A stretch of DNA of 64,000 nt from an uncultured Bacillota bacterium (GTDB lineage Bacteria; Bacillota; Clostridia; Christensenellales; UBA1242): assembly GCA_946495675.1 (NCBI GenBank), contig CAMMDQ010000003.1, forward strand, positions 64,453 through 128,452. Reading direction: 5' to 3'. Every line of letters starts with the position of its first letter. Positions within the stretch are counted from its first letter, which is position 1. A program made the translations under genes and the position numbers. The notes under the pieces are model-generated. The model did not search any database. It had not been told where the DNA came from and saw only the letters and a list, made by a program, of their open reading frames with translations. Positions 1-10,332 of the stretch are shown here, piece by piece.

Positions 1-67
1 TTTTTGCGTGTTTGATTGATATTTTTAATCTATAAATAACTAGCTGAAATTTGAAGATAATAATTCT

Positions 68-625
68 ATGAAGAATGTTTTATTGTTTTTAAGTGCTTTT
101 ATTCCAATGTATTTTTTAATTTTGCTGAAAGAAAGTATTGAACTGATCAACCAGAACATAGAATTTAATCTTTTGGCAGTTTTGGTAATCATTTTTTTAT
201 TAGGTCTTATAATTCTAGGTTTTTTAGGACTTTTTTTGGAAATTCGGCGCAGTAATAAACAAACAATTGAAATTGTGATCGATAGTGCACAGAATATTAC
301 CGACCGCCATTTTCTAGGATATTTTTCTTTATTTGTTTTGTTTGCAATCACTTTTGATCTATCACGCACCTGTATGTTTGTGGTTTTTATTGCCATTCTT
401 GCAATGATTGGAGTGGTTTATGTGAAAAACAAATTGTTTTACATCAATCCGTTTTTGAATATTTTAGGTTACAATTTTTATAAAATAGACTACCACGAAA
501 AGTGCGAATGTGAAAAGAAAAATACCAAAATATTTTATCGTGGAGCAATAACAGTAGGGCAAAATTATTTTGTAAAAGTCAAGGATGAAAATTTCAGTTT
601 TGTTGACAGAAGTAAAAACGGTTAA
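68..625 (+). CDS. Small four-helix membrane protein, function unknown
   Basis: Predicted 185-residue integral membrane protein. Hydrophobic segments lie near residues 3-20, 34-60, 85-100 and 102-120, followed by a short charged soluble tail with a Cys-rich patch (CECEKK). The tail begins with a motif of the type YINPxLNxLGYNFYKI. The overall layout recalls the membrane subunit KwaA of the Kiwa anti-phage system, but no KwaB-like gene follows and this is only an impression. There is no Shine-Dalgarno before ATG; a GATAAT hexamer ends six bases upstream, so the mRNA could be leaderless. It converges with the giant gene on the minus strand. The function is not established. Confidence 0.7.
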   Translation: MKNVLLFLSAFIPMYFLILLKESIELINQNIEFNLLAVLVIIFLLGLIILGFLGLFLEIRRSNKQTIEIVIDSAQNITDRHFLGYFSLFVLFAITFDLSRTCMFVVFIAILAMIGVVYVKNKLFYINPFLNILGYNFYKIDYHEKCECEKKNTKIFYRGAITVGQNYFVKVKDENFSFVDRSKNG

Positions 626-656
626 AAAAAGTCCAATATTTTATTGGACTTTTTTG
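624..656. terminator. Bidirectional intrinsic terminator
   Basis: Stem AGTCCAATA/TATTGGACT with a short loop, flanked by A-run and T-run, so it can serve both converging genes. It abuts the stop codon of the minus-strand giant gene. Confidence 0.8.
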
Positions 657-3600
657 TTATTTCACTCTTTGACGCTTTCTTAATTTTATTGTAATGATAA
701 TTATCACAATAAGAACAATCACACCAATAACAATCGCGATGATTGAGAATGCGTTGAGCGGCTCAGTTTTATAAACCTTGTATGAATATAAAAGGTTGCC
801 GCTTGCAGAGTAAACTTGAATGTACCAAGTGCCTGAGGTTGTGATTTGGAATGAAGCTGTTTCGCCATAATTTGCAAGAGTGCTTGAATTTATTTCATAT
901 CTGTTTGGACCAACTATGATATAGCTGTCGCCAATAGTATTATAGAAATTTTGCACATTGAGCGAAACACTTATTGTGTCAGATGTGCTTGCTCCTTCAG
1001 CGATCGAAACGCTAAGTGGTGGAGTTGCGCTGTTTATCCAAACATCAAAAGTGAAGTCTTCTTCCAAAATGGATGAAAGCCAGCTTTGATTTGAACAGAT
1101 TGTGATGGTATATCTGCCGCTTCCAGTTTTTTCATCTCCATAGCTAAGTGCAAGCTCAGTCAGGAATGTTTGGTTGTCAATATTCACTGTGTCAAAGTTG
1201 GAAATTTCAATCAAGCTTTGAGTGATGTCAACTCCGTTTTTAACCACACTCTTGACATAGTAATTTTTGTAATTTGCAAATGAATAAGCATATCTCGACT
1301 CATTGGCATTCAAAATTGTAAAATTATACTGACTTTGCCTGATTTCAACAGAGCCTTGGAGTGAAATTGCGCTGAATGTGATTGTGTAGTAGCCAGGTTC
1401 AGAGAAGGTATAGCTTGTTGCAGTTGGGTTTGACATTGTGATTTCTCGACCATTTTTCAGCACGGTTATTCTTGGGAAGCCAACTGATTGGAAATAATTT
1501 GAAACATTATAGAGGCTGATTGTGATAGGATGGTTGTAAACTGCCTTTTGCACTTTTTCTCCAATATATGTTTCTGTGATAGGGTTGCCGCTTTCGTCAA
1601 CCTCTCCCGTTTCTCTTTCATAAGAAATGACGAAAGGCACTTCATTGATGAAAGTTATTGTCAGGTAGTTGTTGTTGCCGAAGTAATGTATATTTGCTGG
1701 AGTGCAAGAATCGGTAAACATGATTCGATAGCTGCCGGCTCTCTCAAGATAGAAATAGCTTGAAGAGTCGTTTGTGCGGTAAATTGTTGAGTCTATCTCT
1801 ATGTAAGAACCATTTAAGTATTTATAAACATGCACTTGAACTCTGTTTTCTTCGATTCCATAGTATGATCGGAAGTTTATCTTCAACTGTTCAAAACTTG
1901 TTTCCGATGTCGAAGCATAGATTGTTGCTGAATTGTCGGTAATTTGTGTTGTTGAACCAGTTGCATCTTCATAACTTAGCGTATTAACGAAATTTGTGCT
2001 TGGAGGAATGTAGATGATTGCAAATTCTCCAGATGAAGTTGTGCAATTATAGTAGTATTCTTCAATATAAATTCCATTCCGAGCATATTGATTAGATATT
2101 CCATAATCCATTTCAAGTTCTTCATCTTCATTCCATGCGATGTTAAGATAAGCATCTTTATCGGCATAGTTGAGTGCAACAATGTATGTTGAATCGAAAG
2201 TTTTGCCATTTGCGTTTGTATAAAGGATTTCTGATCTTTCCACATCAACAATACCTTCATCTGTTGTTAATCTGATTTGGTAGTAGATTGTTGATGCGTC
2301 AAGAATTGTCAAGTAATAGAGTTTGCACATGTTTGTAAAGAAACGACCGGAGTCATATTTAACCAAGATTTGATATTCGCCAGCACCACTTATCAGATAA
2401 CCGGCAAACGAGTTGTTAACATTTTCCCAAGTTAAACCTTGATCATCAGAAATGTAAACGCTGTAACTTAAAGTGCTGTTATAACCAAACGACTCATCAT
2501 CATTTTGATAAAGTTGCCCGTTTGAGAAGCGAAGCGTTACATTTTCAGAATAGGTGGTAAATGTTGTGGCATCTGCTGTCAAAATCTGTCCGTTAAAGTT
2601 TACCGTTTGATTTCTGCTTGGCAAATCATCAGCTTCAATAGGCTCGACATTTCTGTCAAGCAGTTGTAGATAGTTGTGTCCCAAAGCAGAAGGGTTTGAT
2701 GCGGTTGTGTATTCAGGCAGAACATCATAAAGCTTGATATAGATTGTTCTTAAACTATTTTCTTGGTCAGCATCTTCAACATCAAACAAGTTGATTCTGA
2801 AAATCAGATCGTAATTTGTGTTGACGCCCGTGAATGTGAGAGAGCGAATTGCATTTGTTGTTGATGAAGTGAAGTTGGTTGACTCTCCCCAATCATTTGC
2901 AAAACTGTTCCACTCTTCAATTGTCGAGCTGTAAAGGGAAGTATTATAGGAGTAAGTTAAAGATTCGTTCGCAAGATAGGTGGTTTGATTTCCACTTTCA
3001 CTTATCGTGTAAACATAATCGCTTCCTGTGATTTCATTAAACTGAGCTTCATTCGCAATTTGAATCACTGTGGTTTGGTTTCCGAAATTATCAGTGATAA
3101 CATATCTCACCTTTGTGTTGGATGAAACATTGACTGTTATTCTTAAAGTTGTGCCAGTTGTAACAAAGCTGACAGTATTATCGATGGAGCCTTGCCCTTG
3201 CAAATTCCAAGTGCCATAATTTTGTTCGGTTTGATTTGCCTGAAGTATTTCTTGCCAAGCATTGTTTTGGAAGATATCAATTACAACATTTGTTGGATAG
3301 ATATGTCCTGTGCTTGTTGATGCAATTTGAGCGGCTGTTGGCACAACAATGTCAAGAATGGCAGTGTTTTGACCTTCATTTACCACATTTGTTGTCAAAT
3401 TTGCATCCATGATTGTCAAGTATGTGTTGATTTGTTGTCCGTTTATGCTGTCAGCAAAGGTGATTGTGTGCTTTTGCTCTGAAGAAGTGATTGATTGTGG
3501 AATGATTTGGCTTAAAGCAAAACTTGTTAAAACAACTTCGCTTGGAGTTGGGCGTGATATATTGTAAACATAGCCGCTTTGAAGAGTTGGAGTTGACATA

Positions 3601-6600
3601 TACCAGCCAATTGTTCCGTCGGCAAAAGTGATTCGGTAGATTGCCCATGGATTATTTTGGTAATTAAGGCTGGTCAATCTCATTCCCGTGTTTGAATAAA
3701 TGTTTGCACCATTTGTTACACTTCCATTCAAAACTTGATACTCTCTGTTTAAACCATTTTCATCCAAATTGTTGTTTTGATATGTCAAAGCAACATCTTG
3801 AGATAAATCATCTTGGTCGCTTGAAAGGTCGTCAACATAATTAACAAGATAGGTTACCATATTGCCGGCACTGTCAATTTCGACAATTTCATACACTCCA
3901 AAAGCTATCTCGCTTGGGTTTGTGTATGCATCTATTGCAGTAAAATTGTTTGCATTGAAAGTGTCTTTTGTTGTGGCAGAAGTAGAGATGAAGTTTGTCA
4001 AGTAGTTGTCGCTGTCGCCAACATGTCTTAAATATGCTTGTTGAGTGCCGGTTCTGTCAAAAGACGCGTTTTGAACTAGTGATTGCAGAGTGCTAAACAA
4101 CTGCGAGCTTACTGTGTATGCAAAACCTCTTAAGTTTCCGCTGACAGGAGTGTAGCTATAGGCAATGTTTGCCAAAGTTGTTTCACTATTTTCGTTATAG
4201 TCAAAATTGTTTCTTGTGTTTTGCCATAAGAAGCTTGAAGAGAGTTGACTTCCAGTTGAATAAGCAAGGTTTTGAATCAAGTTGTTTAAAGATGTGGTAG
4301 GGGCTGCGGTGTCAAAATAGATTTCAATCACTACCTGATTGTAATATCTCTGGTCAAAACCTTCATATTGCATTGCAACTTCAAGTTTTGCTCCGTTTGC
4401 CCTTATTTGATCTCTCGTCAAGTTTACTGTGAAAGATCGTGTTGTGGTTGAGCCAGTGATTTTTCCAGTTTCTATTGACAGCATTCCATTGTCGTTTGAA
4501 TAAATAATTGATATTGTTTCTTCATCAATTTGAGCGATATATTCGCTGCTAGGCACTGCCCATTCAAACCTTAAAGAGTCGCTGTTTGAATAGTACGTGG
4601 TGTTTTCCACAGCGGTTAAAATTTGACCGCTTAGTGCATTTACAACATCAACTTCTGGCTGTTGAGAAGTGATTTCAAACTTAAACTTATAAAATTTTCT
4701 GAAATCAGAACCAGCAGCTTCGTTGCTTGCTTGATAAAGAGTAACTGTATACTGTCCTGCTTGATAGAAAGCATTTACTGGTTGAGGATTTGCTCCAAGA
4801 GTTGGCAAAGCACCCATAGAGGAAGGAGCATTTGCTTGATAGAACTGTAAATATCCCGAATTTGAACCAATCTCAGTGCCGTTTGTCATATAGTAAACTG
4901 GCGAAGAGGTTGGAGTTTGTCTATATTCAATCACTGCAAGTGTTTCATATTGTGTGATTGACATGTTTTCAATGTATTGCAAAGCATCGTTTTCATTTGC
5001 AAATTCTGCAACTGGAATGTTTTCGACATAAACGATGTATGCGGTTGGATTTTCAGGATCATTTGGCTGGACGTGAGCGTTTCCGTAATATGAAAGATTG
5101 TTGTTTTCCTGCGTTGAAAATGAGTTGTCTTCGTTGTTATACAGCGCTTTTGTTGTGTATTTATAGGAAGGAATGTAAAGCATCATTGGCAGTTTGTTTC
5201 CGGAGACGGAAATTGTTTGAACTTCTTGATTTTCTCCTCCGGTTGTCCATTCTTGATTGTAGAAGCTGTCGTTTACAGGATTTCCCTCTTTGTCAAATGG
5301 GAAAGAAACTTGAAGTCCAGTTTGATTTGCACCGCTATACATGCTTAGCACAATTTCTCCGCCGATCACACTCTCATACCAAGAAGAGCCATCTTTATTG
5401 CTCACATTTTGCACTTCTTCAATCATATTGTTTGGATCAATATCAATAGTAATGGTCCTTTGATAATAGTCATACTCGCTTGACATTGTGCCTTCTTGGT
5501 AAGTTCTTGTGATGACATATCTTCCTGGCTGGGCAAGACCGGTTGAGTCAAAGGTTAAATAAAAGACCTTAGTTTTTCCGGCAATAACACTTGCAGAATC
5601 TGTGCTTGAATAGATGGTTATAGTTCTGCTTGGAGAGTCTGCAACATCGTAATAAGCAATATAGCCTGAGTCTGTGACGATGGTGTAAGGATAGTATTCA
5701 AGTGTCAACTGAGCAATTTGATCGCCTTGCAATGAAAGCGGAAGGTAAGAAATGCGAATTGGATTGTTTGCTGTGGATGGAGTGTAGTAAGCAAATCTAT
5801 AGTATCTGCCGGTTGCCGTCTTGAAGGTTTCATCTTGATAAGGCTGTGTTTCTCCCGAAGAATTTGCATAAAATTGTCCAGTTAAGCTGTAACCTGCCTG
5901 CCCCATGATTTGATAGTTGCCGTTTGAATCAGCGCGTTCAATCATGACAGCTGATGAATCTGATGTGATTGTAACTGACAGCATTCCGCTAGGATAAGTC
6001 AGAAGAGTGTTGAGTGTTCCTCCAGAAGTTTTGTTGTTTGACTGATCTCGAAGCAAAATCTGATAAGTGTTTTCATTTGCAGTTCCATCAGCGGTGAAAA
6101 GCTCCAGCTGATAACTGTTTCCTGTTTGTAAAGTAAACTGATCTTCGCTAGGAGTTTTTATTGCAAAGGAGTCCTCAATTTCAATTGCTAGATAATTGTT
6201 TGAATATTCTAGGTTGTCTTCAATGTTTCCTGTTGCAGGGGAAAGCTGACGAATAAAGCTGCGTTCTGCACTGACAAAATTTGTCAAAAGTTGGTTAAGT
6301 TCATCCCGTGCAGAATAAGAATCAATCAAAGCATGTCTATTGTCAGGCGCAATACTGTTGTCTGTTATATTTTGTGAATTTTGCAAGATTATCGCTTTAT
6401 AGTCGCCCCAGCTTAAACTTACCTGAGCATTTTCGGTTACAGAAATTGTGTCTGAACCATTGACAACTTGATAGCTTGTTCCAGTGTCAGTAATGGTTGT
6501 TTTTATAAATGTTGGGCTGGTGTTATCAAGCATAAACATTGCAAAGCCAACATTTCCAGCAGTGTCATAAACTTCAAGCAAATACAGCCCCGCATCAGTT

Positions 6601-9032
6601 TTCACACTTGTTCCGTCAACAATGCTCTGACCATAGGTGTTTGAAATTGGGCTCCAGCTAGAACCATTTGCAAAATCGATTTTATAAGTAACAGGCAAAA
6701 CCCCTTCAGCGAGAATGTTGTAAATTAAAGAAGGATTGGTTTGCGCAGCTGCATAGTAGTCAATTTGTTCTAATGGGAAAAATTTGACATAGCCATAAGT
6801 TTGTGCACCGCTTGCTTTTTCATTCCATCTGAAAGAGAATGGGGTGTTGGTTGTTGCAAAGATGCCGTTGTCCAAAGATGCTATTTCGCCTTGCAGGCTG
6901 TATCTTCCATTTGATATTTCATTTGCAATTATAGGGCTCAAGAAGTCAATTTCATTGGTGTCAATTGTGAAGGAATAACTGTTTGGATTTGTCATCGTTG
7001 AAAAGTAGCTAAGTGTGAACGCTCTGTTTGCACTGTTGCCGCTATATGAAATCAAAACAACTTCTTTGCCGTCCATTTTCTCAAGGGCTGAATTGCCACT
7101 TCCATACTCAGCATAACTCCAAGACTGATAGTAAGTGAAAGTTGTGCTGTCAAGAGAGGCAAGCTCTTGCAAAGTTCTTGTGATTGTTGTCCCAGAAGAG
7201 TAGTCTCGCATAGAAACATTGATTGTTACATCTGCGTTATATGGGCTGTCTGTTGACTCGTTGACAAGATATACTGATTTGTTTGTGTATCTTGTGGTGG
7301 AAAAACTATTTCCATCTTCGTCATACACCGAGACAGCTGGGGTTTCGTTTGTGATTTCAAAATAGAAGATCTGATAATGATAATATCCGCTTTGTTGCAC
7401 GCCGCCTTGTCCAAGATATTCATCGAAATTATACTCAAGAATATAAACATAAGTGCCAGGTGTTCTTTGAATTTCATTGGTAAAGCTGGCTCGCTCAGTT
7501 AATGTAAGGTTGCCCTCGCTGCCAGAAACTGAATAGATTTTGCTTTGTACAGTTGCAGGAGATGTGGCATTTGAAATAAAACTTACTGGCACCTGATTTG
7601 TTGTTACTGGTGTTGGGCTGTTTTCACTCCGCAAATATCCTTGCACTGCATTTTTTAAGTCAGAATAGGTTGTGTTTGTCGTTTGATTATCTGCTTCAAT
7701 ATTGATAACATTGCTGCTAGGTTGTGACAATGGAGGATTGTTGTCTTTGATAAATTCGCTAAATCCTGCGGTTATGTCGGCCGCTTGCGAGAAGGTTAAG
7801 CCGTCTTCAGAAATTGTTTTAAGCTCTCTTGAATATGGCTGATTGGTGCTTGGGTTGACAGGTTCGTTGAAGTTTGTATACATTGCTTGATAGCCATACA
7901 CATAAAGTCTTTGAGCCTTATTGTATTGAAGCTGCAAGTTATCTGTTATGAATTGATCAAAAGGCAGTTCAAAGATTTCAGATTGACCATTTTCAACAAC
8001 GCGGTATAGATATTCAAAAGAAATGTCATAGCTGCCAAGTTCGTTAAAAGTTATGTAAGCTTGACCATCTTGCATGCCAGTCATGATATAGGTCTGAGAA
8101 ACTGGATCTCCGTTTTCATCCAAAATGTTGAAGTTGCTTCCGTCATACTCGACTTTAAGGTAGTGGTTTGTTTCGTTGTAATCAACAAAGTTGACTGTTA
8201 TTTGATACACATAAGGGTCATAACTAAATTTTGGCAGTGAAGTGGAAGTATAGTTGTAGTAATAGAACATTGAAAAGCCACTATTGTTTGTGAGTGCAAC
8301 ATCTGTGGTGTTTTCCATGGTGGCATTTTGAAGCCCTGAAGTATTGAAATAAGTGGTGGAATTGAATATCATGAAAGTGTATTCTATTTGAGCATTTTCT
8401 GTAATTGTGTTGTAAGTCAAGCCACCATCAGTTGTGTGATAAACTGTCATAGGAATGACAAGAGTGTATAAGCCTTCTTCAACAGTTATTGTGTTTTGTG
8501 CTGAGCTGAAGCTATCGCCTGATTGAAAATATATGTTGAATTGTTGTGGTTTTTGCCCCAGGCCATCAACTGTTGAGCCGTATGTGTTAGATGAGGCGAA
8601 ATCGGAAATTTGACTATCTTGAAGCAGGTTGGTTGCTCCGTCCAAATTCTCAAGTTCTTGGTTTGTGATGTTTTGATAAAGTGAAAGCGCACTGGTGAAA
8701 TTGAAAAGATAGTATTCATCTGGGTTGTTGTCATTTGGTTTATAGCCATGATTTGTATTGCCTCCCATAGTAATTGGGTCATCGCCGATTTGAAGGTGAA
8801 ATGAATTTTGGCTTCCGTCAAGAAGGACTATGCTGTTATCTTGAGTTCTTGCAACGCCACCAGTAAAACCCAAATACTGCGGCAAGTTGTTTGTTATTTC
8901 AGTGTACTCGGTAAAAGCAGCATCAGTGCTTGGCAAAAAAGAATTGGCATTTGACAAGACAATTCCAAAAATCGCCATAGCAGACAAAAGAAAACTTAAG
9001 AAAATTGAATTAAAAAGTTTTTTCGCTTTCAT
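657..9032 (-). CDS. Giant secreted, C-terminally anchored surface protein with tandem Ig-like modules
   Basis: About 2,791 residues. The N-terminus has KAKK followed by a long hydrophobic signal sequence. The C-terminus has a single membrane segment (FSIIAIVIGVIVLIVIIIIT) and a short basic tail; there is no LPXTG motif. The body is Tyr, Asn, Ser and Thr rich with few Cys, and repeatedly shows module ends of the type G-x-Y-x-[IVL]-x-[VF]...AGN...[IL]-D-x2-x-P, e.g. GLYLLEVYDTAGN, typical of bacterial Ig-like beta-sandwich stalks. The ORF track starts 22 codons upstream, but that ATG lies inside the -35 box. I chose the ATG at 9032, which follows GGGAGTG at good spacing. It probably acts in adhesion or as a cell-surface scaffold (inference). 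A smaller protein at 40171 has the same anchor plan. Confidence 0.85.
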   Translation of the reverse strand: MKAKKLFNSIFLSFLLSAMAIFGIVLSNANSFLPSTDAAFTEYTEITNNLPQYLGFTGGVARTQDNSIVLLDGSQNSFHLQIGDDPITMGGNTNHGYKPNDNNPDEYYLFNFTSALSLYQNITNQELENLDGATNLLQDSQISDFASSNTYGSTVDGLGQKPQQFNIYFQSGDSFSSAQNTITVEEGLYTLVIPMTVYHTTDGGLTYNTITENAQIEYTFMIFNSTTYFNTSGLQNATMENTTDVALTNNSGFSMFYYYNYTSTSLPKFSYDPYVYQITVNFVDYNETNHYLKVEYDGSNFNILDENGDPVSQTYIMTGMQDGQAYITFNELGSYDISFEYLYRVVENGQSEIFELPFDQFITDNLQLQYNKAQRLYVYGYQAMYTNFNEPVNPSTNQPYSRELKTISEDGLTFSQAADITAGFSEFIKDNNPPLSQPSSNVINIEADNQTTNTTYSDLKNAVQGYLRSENSPTPVTTNQVPVSFISNATSPATVQSKIYSVSGSEGNLTLTERASFTNEIQRTPGTYVYILEYNFDEYLGQGGVQQSGYYHYQIFYFEITNETPAVSVYDEDGNSFSTTRYTNKSVYLVNESTDSPYNADVTINVSMRDYSSGTTITRTLQELASLDSTTFTYYQSWSYAEYGSGNSALEKMDGKEVVLISYSGNSANRAFTLSYFSTMTNPNSYSFTIDTNEIDFLSPIIANEISNGRYSLQGEIASLDNGIFATTNTPFSFRWNEKASGAQTYGYVKFFPLEQIDYYAAAQTNPSLIYNILAEGVLPVTYKIDFANGSSWSPISNTYGQSIVDGTSVKTDAGLYLLEVYDTAGNVGFAMFMLDNTSPTFIKTTITDTGTSYQVVNGSDTISVTENAQVSLSWGDYKAIILQNSQNITDNSIAPDNRHALIDSYSARDELNQLLTNFVSAERSFIRQLSPATGNIEDNLEYSNNYLAIEIEDSFAIKTPSEDQFTLQTGNSYQLELFTADGTANENTYQILLRDQSNNKTSGGTLNTLLTYPSGMLSVTITSDSSAVMIERADSNGNYQIMGQAGYSLTGQFYANSSGETQPYQDETFKTATGRYYRFAYYTPSTANNPIRISYLPLSLQGDQIAQLTLEYYPYTIVTDSGYIAYYDVADSPSRTITIYSSTDSASVIAGKTKVFYLTFDSTGLAQPGRYVITRTYQEGTMSSEYDYYQRTITIDIDPNNMIEEVQNVSNKDGSSWYESVIGGEIVLSMYSGANQTGLQVSFPFDKEGNPVNDSFYNQEWTTGGENQEVQTISVSGNKLPMMLYIPSYKYTTKALYNNEDNSFSTQENNNLSYYGNAHVQPNDPENPTAYIVYVENIPVAEFANENDALQYIENMSITQYETLAVIEYRQTPTSSPVYYMTNGTEIGSNSGYLQFYQANAPSSMGALPTLGANPQPVNAFYQAGQYTVTLYQASNEAAGSDFRKFYKFKFEITSQQPEVDVVNALSGQILTAVENTTYYSNSDSLRFEWAVPSSEYIAQIDEETISIIYSNDNGMLSIETGKITGSTTTRSFTVNLTRDQIRANGAKLEVAMQYEGFDQRYYNQVVIEIYFDTAAPTTSLNNLIQNLAYSTGSQLSSSFLWQNTRNNFDYNENSETTLANIAYSYTPVSGNLRGFAYTVSSQLFSTLQSLVQNASFDRTGTQQAYLRHVGDSDNYLTNFISTSATTKDTFNANNFTAIDAYTNPSEIAFGVYEIVEIDSAGNMVTYLVNYVDDLSSDQDDLSQDVALTYQNNNLDENGLNREYQVLNGSVTNGANIYSNTGMRLTSLNYQNNPWAIYRITFADGTIGWYMSTPTLQSGYVYNISRPTPSEVVLTSFALSQIIPQSITSSEQKHTITFADSINGQQINTYLTIMDANLTTNVVNEGQNTAILDIVVPTAAQIASTSTGHIYPTNVVIDIFQNNAWQEILQANQTEQNYGTWNLQGQGSIDNTVSFVTTGTTLRITVNVSSNTKVRYVITDNFGNQTTVIQIANEAQFNEITGSDYVYTISESGNQTTYLANESLTYSYNTSLYSSTIEEWNSFANDWGESTNFTSSTTNAIRSLTFTGVNTNYDLIFRINLFDVEDADQENSLRTIYIKLYDVLPEYTTASNPSALGHNYLQLLDRNVEPIEADDLPSRNQTVNFNGQILTADATTFTTYSENVTLRFSNGQLYQNDDESFGYNSTLSYSVYISDDQGLTWENVNNSFAGYLISGAGEYQILVKYDSGRFFTNMCKLYYLTILDASTIYYQIRLTTDEGIVDVERSEILYTNANGKTFDSTYIVALNYADKDAYLNIAWNEDEELEMDYGISNQYARNGIYIEEYYYNCTTSSGEFAIIYIPPSTNFVNTLSYEDATGSTTQITDNSATIYASTSETSFEQLKINFRSYYGIEENRVQVHVYKYLNGSYIEIDSTIYRTNDSSSYFYLERAGSYRIMFTDSCTPANIHYFGNNNYLTITFINEVPFVISYERETGEVDESGNPITETYIGEKVQKAVYNHPITISLYNVSNYFQSVGFPRITVLKNGREITMSNPTATSYTFSEPGYYTITFSAISLQGSVEIRQSQYNFTILNANESRYAYSFANYKNYYVKSVVKNGVDITQSLIEISNFDTVNIDNQTFLTELALSYGDEKTGSGRYTITICSNQSWLSSILEEDFTFDVWINSATPPLSVSIAEGASTSDTISVSLNVQNFYNTIGDSYIIVGPNRYEINSSTLANYGETASFQITTSGTWYIQVYSASGNLLYSYKVYKTEPLNAFSIIAIVIGVIVLIVIIIITIKLRKRQRVK

Positions 9033-9070
9033 ACTTTTCACTCCCAAATTCGACATAATTTTACAATTTG

Positions 9071-9098
9071 ATTTTATCACACGCTTGTTAAAATTCAA
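9071..9098 (-). promoter_or_regulatory. SigA-type promoter of the giant surface protein
   Basis: TTGAAT, 16-bp spacer, TAAAAT with an extended TGA before the -10. The predicted start near 9065 leaves a leader of about 33 nt before the ATG at 9032 and excludes the upstream ATG used in the ORF track. Confidence 0.55.
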
Positions 9099-9287
9099 AA
9101 TAATTTCGACATATTTATTTATATAATAAAATTATTTTAATAAATAAATATCATAAAAAAATTGTTTGCAAAATTTCAATAAAAATGCAAATTTGAAATA
9201 ATTATCAAAAAATTATGGAAAAATGATAAAAAAACAATAAAAAAATTGTTTTTTTTGATAATTATTTTATTTTTAAGCCGAAAAATA

Positions 9288-9330
9288 AAGGAAAATAAAA
9301 AACAAGAGCAAAATTTTGTTATGCTCTTGT
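9288..9330 (-). terminator. Intrinsic terminator of the nucleoside hydrolase gene
   Basis: Stem ACAAGAGCA/TGCTCTTGT followed on the minus strand by a U-rich run. The stop codon lies inside the loop. The remaining 200 bp up to the giant gene promoter is AT-rich with nothing else recognisable. Confidence 0.75.
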
Positions 9331-10269
9331 AAAATTTTTTAATTTGATTTTTTTCATGCTTTTTACTTGTTTATAAAATATTTTTAAAAATTTTTTTCGA
9401 TTTATTGCAACTGCAAGTCTCACATTGCCTTGGTCTGAAAAATTCATATAAGTTTTTCCTGGCTCTAAATTGCAGTCAACAACAACATTGCATCGGCGCA
9501 CCTTGAAAAGCTTTGGATGTGTTATAAGATAGTAAGCACAGGTGTCATTTGTTGCATGGCGTAGGTCTGGATAGCCTGGTTCCCAATAGCCCAAAGACAT
9601 TTGATAGATGAAGTTGCCGGTATCGTTTAAAGACCTGAGTTTGCAAACAAATTCTTCGCTTAAATGGGCCATTCTTCTGCCCATATCAGAAGGGATCATG
9701 TAAAGTGGAATATTGCTGTCAAGCACAATTTTGAAAGCTTCAGGATCAGTCGAAATGTTGAAGGATATGTGGTCAGTAAAGCCAGGTGCACCGTAAGGTG
9801 AACCGCCTTCAAAATATATACAAGGGATCTTTGGGATAATGTCAGGGTGCTTTTGTAGCAGTTTTCCGATATTTGTATGCGGGCTTAAAACGACAGGTAT
9901 TATGTCGCCATCACCTTCTTTAATCACTCTGTACATTGCTTCAACAGCATCTTCTTTTATGCATTTATGCTGTGTGGTTTTTGGTGGAATATATCCTCCC
10001 AAACCTTCGCGTTGATGAATTTTTTCAGCTGTCGGAGATATTCTGTTTAAAGCGTGTTTTTCACCTTTTGCAACAGGAAGATCTTTATCAAAAAGATCAA
10101 GCAAATGCAGCATATTTCTTGTGCTTTTTTCAAGCGAAACATTGCCACGCAAAGTTGTGATCAGTTTTATATCAATGTTTTTGTCAAACATCATCAAAGC
10201 AAGACAGGTGGCATCATCAACACCTGGCTCGGTAGTTATTATCACTTTTACTGGTTTTTTATTTTTCAT
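9319..10269 (-). CDS. Nucleoside hydrolase (IUNH family), atypical metal site
   Basis: About 316 residues, normal for inosine-uridine preferring nucleoside N-ribohydrolases, which split ribonucleosides into base and ribose. The family N-terminal DTDPGxDDA calcium site appears as TTEPGVDDA, so the Asp before Pro-Gly is Glu. The family substrate loop is present as FNISTDPEA and the late His/Asp region as HATNDTCAYYL. The ORF track start is nine codons too early; ATG at 10269 follows AAGGA by six bases. The downstream terminator sits on the stop codon, so this is the last gene of its transcript. The substitutions leave the substrate and even catalysis uncertain, though the fold assignment is firm. 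Confidence 0.85.
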   Translation of the reverse strand: MKNKKPVKVIITTEPGVDDATCLALMMFDKNIDIKLITTLRGNVSLEKSTRNMLHLLDLFDKDLPVAKGEKHALNRISPTAEKIHQREGLGGYIPPKTTQHKCIKEDAVEAMYRVIKEGDGDIIPVVLSPHTNIGKLLQKHPDIIPKIPCIYFEGGSPYGAPGFTDHISFNISTDPEAFKIVLDSNIPLYMIPSDMGRRMAHLSEEFVCKLRSLNDTGNFIYQMSLGYWEPGYPDLRHATNDTCAYYLITHPKLFKVRRCNVVVDCNLEPGKTYMNFSDQGNVRLAVAINRKKFLKIFYKQVKSMKKIKLKNFTRA

Positions 10270-10285
10270 AGTTTCCTTACACCTA

Positions 10286-10313
10286 AGTATATACAAATTA
10301 TAATAATTTTCAA
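10286..10313 (-). promoter_or_regulatory. Possible promoter of the nucleoside hydrolase gene
   Basis: TTGAAA, 16-bp spacer, TATACT. It would give a very short leader carrying the AAGGA ribosome site. Confidence 0.35.
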
Positions 10314-10332
10314 AGCAAATTGTGAAAAAGAG

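Noticed and set aside
4958-5449. 163-residue plus-strand ORF inside the giant surface gene
   Set aside because: Antisense shadow of the real frame; Cys- and Leu-rich noise.
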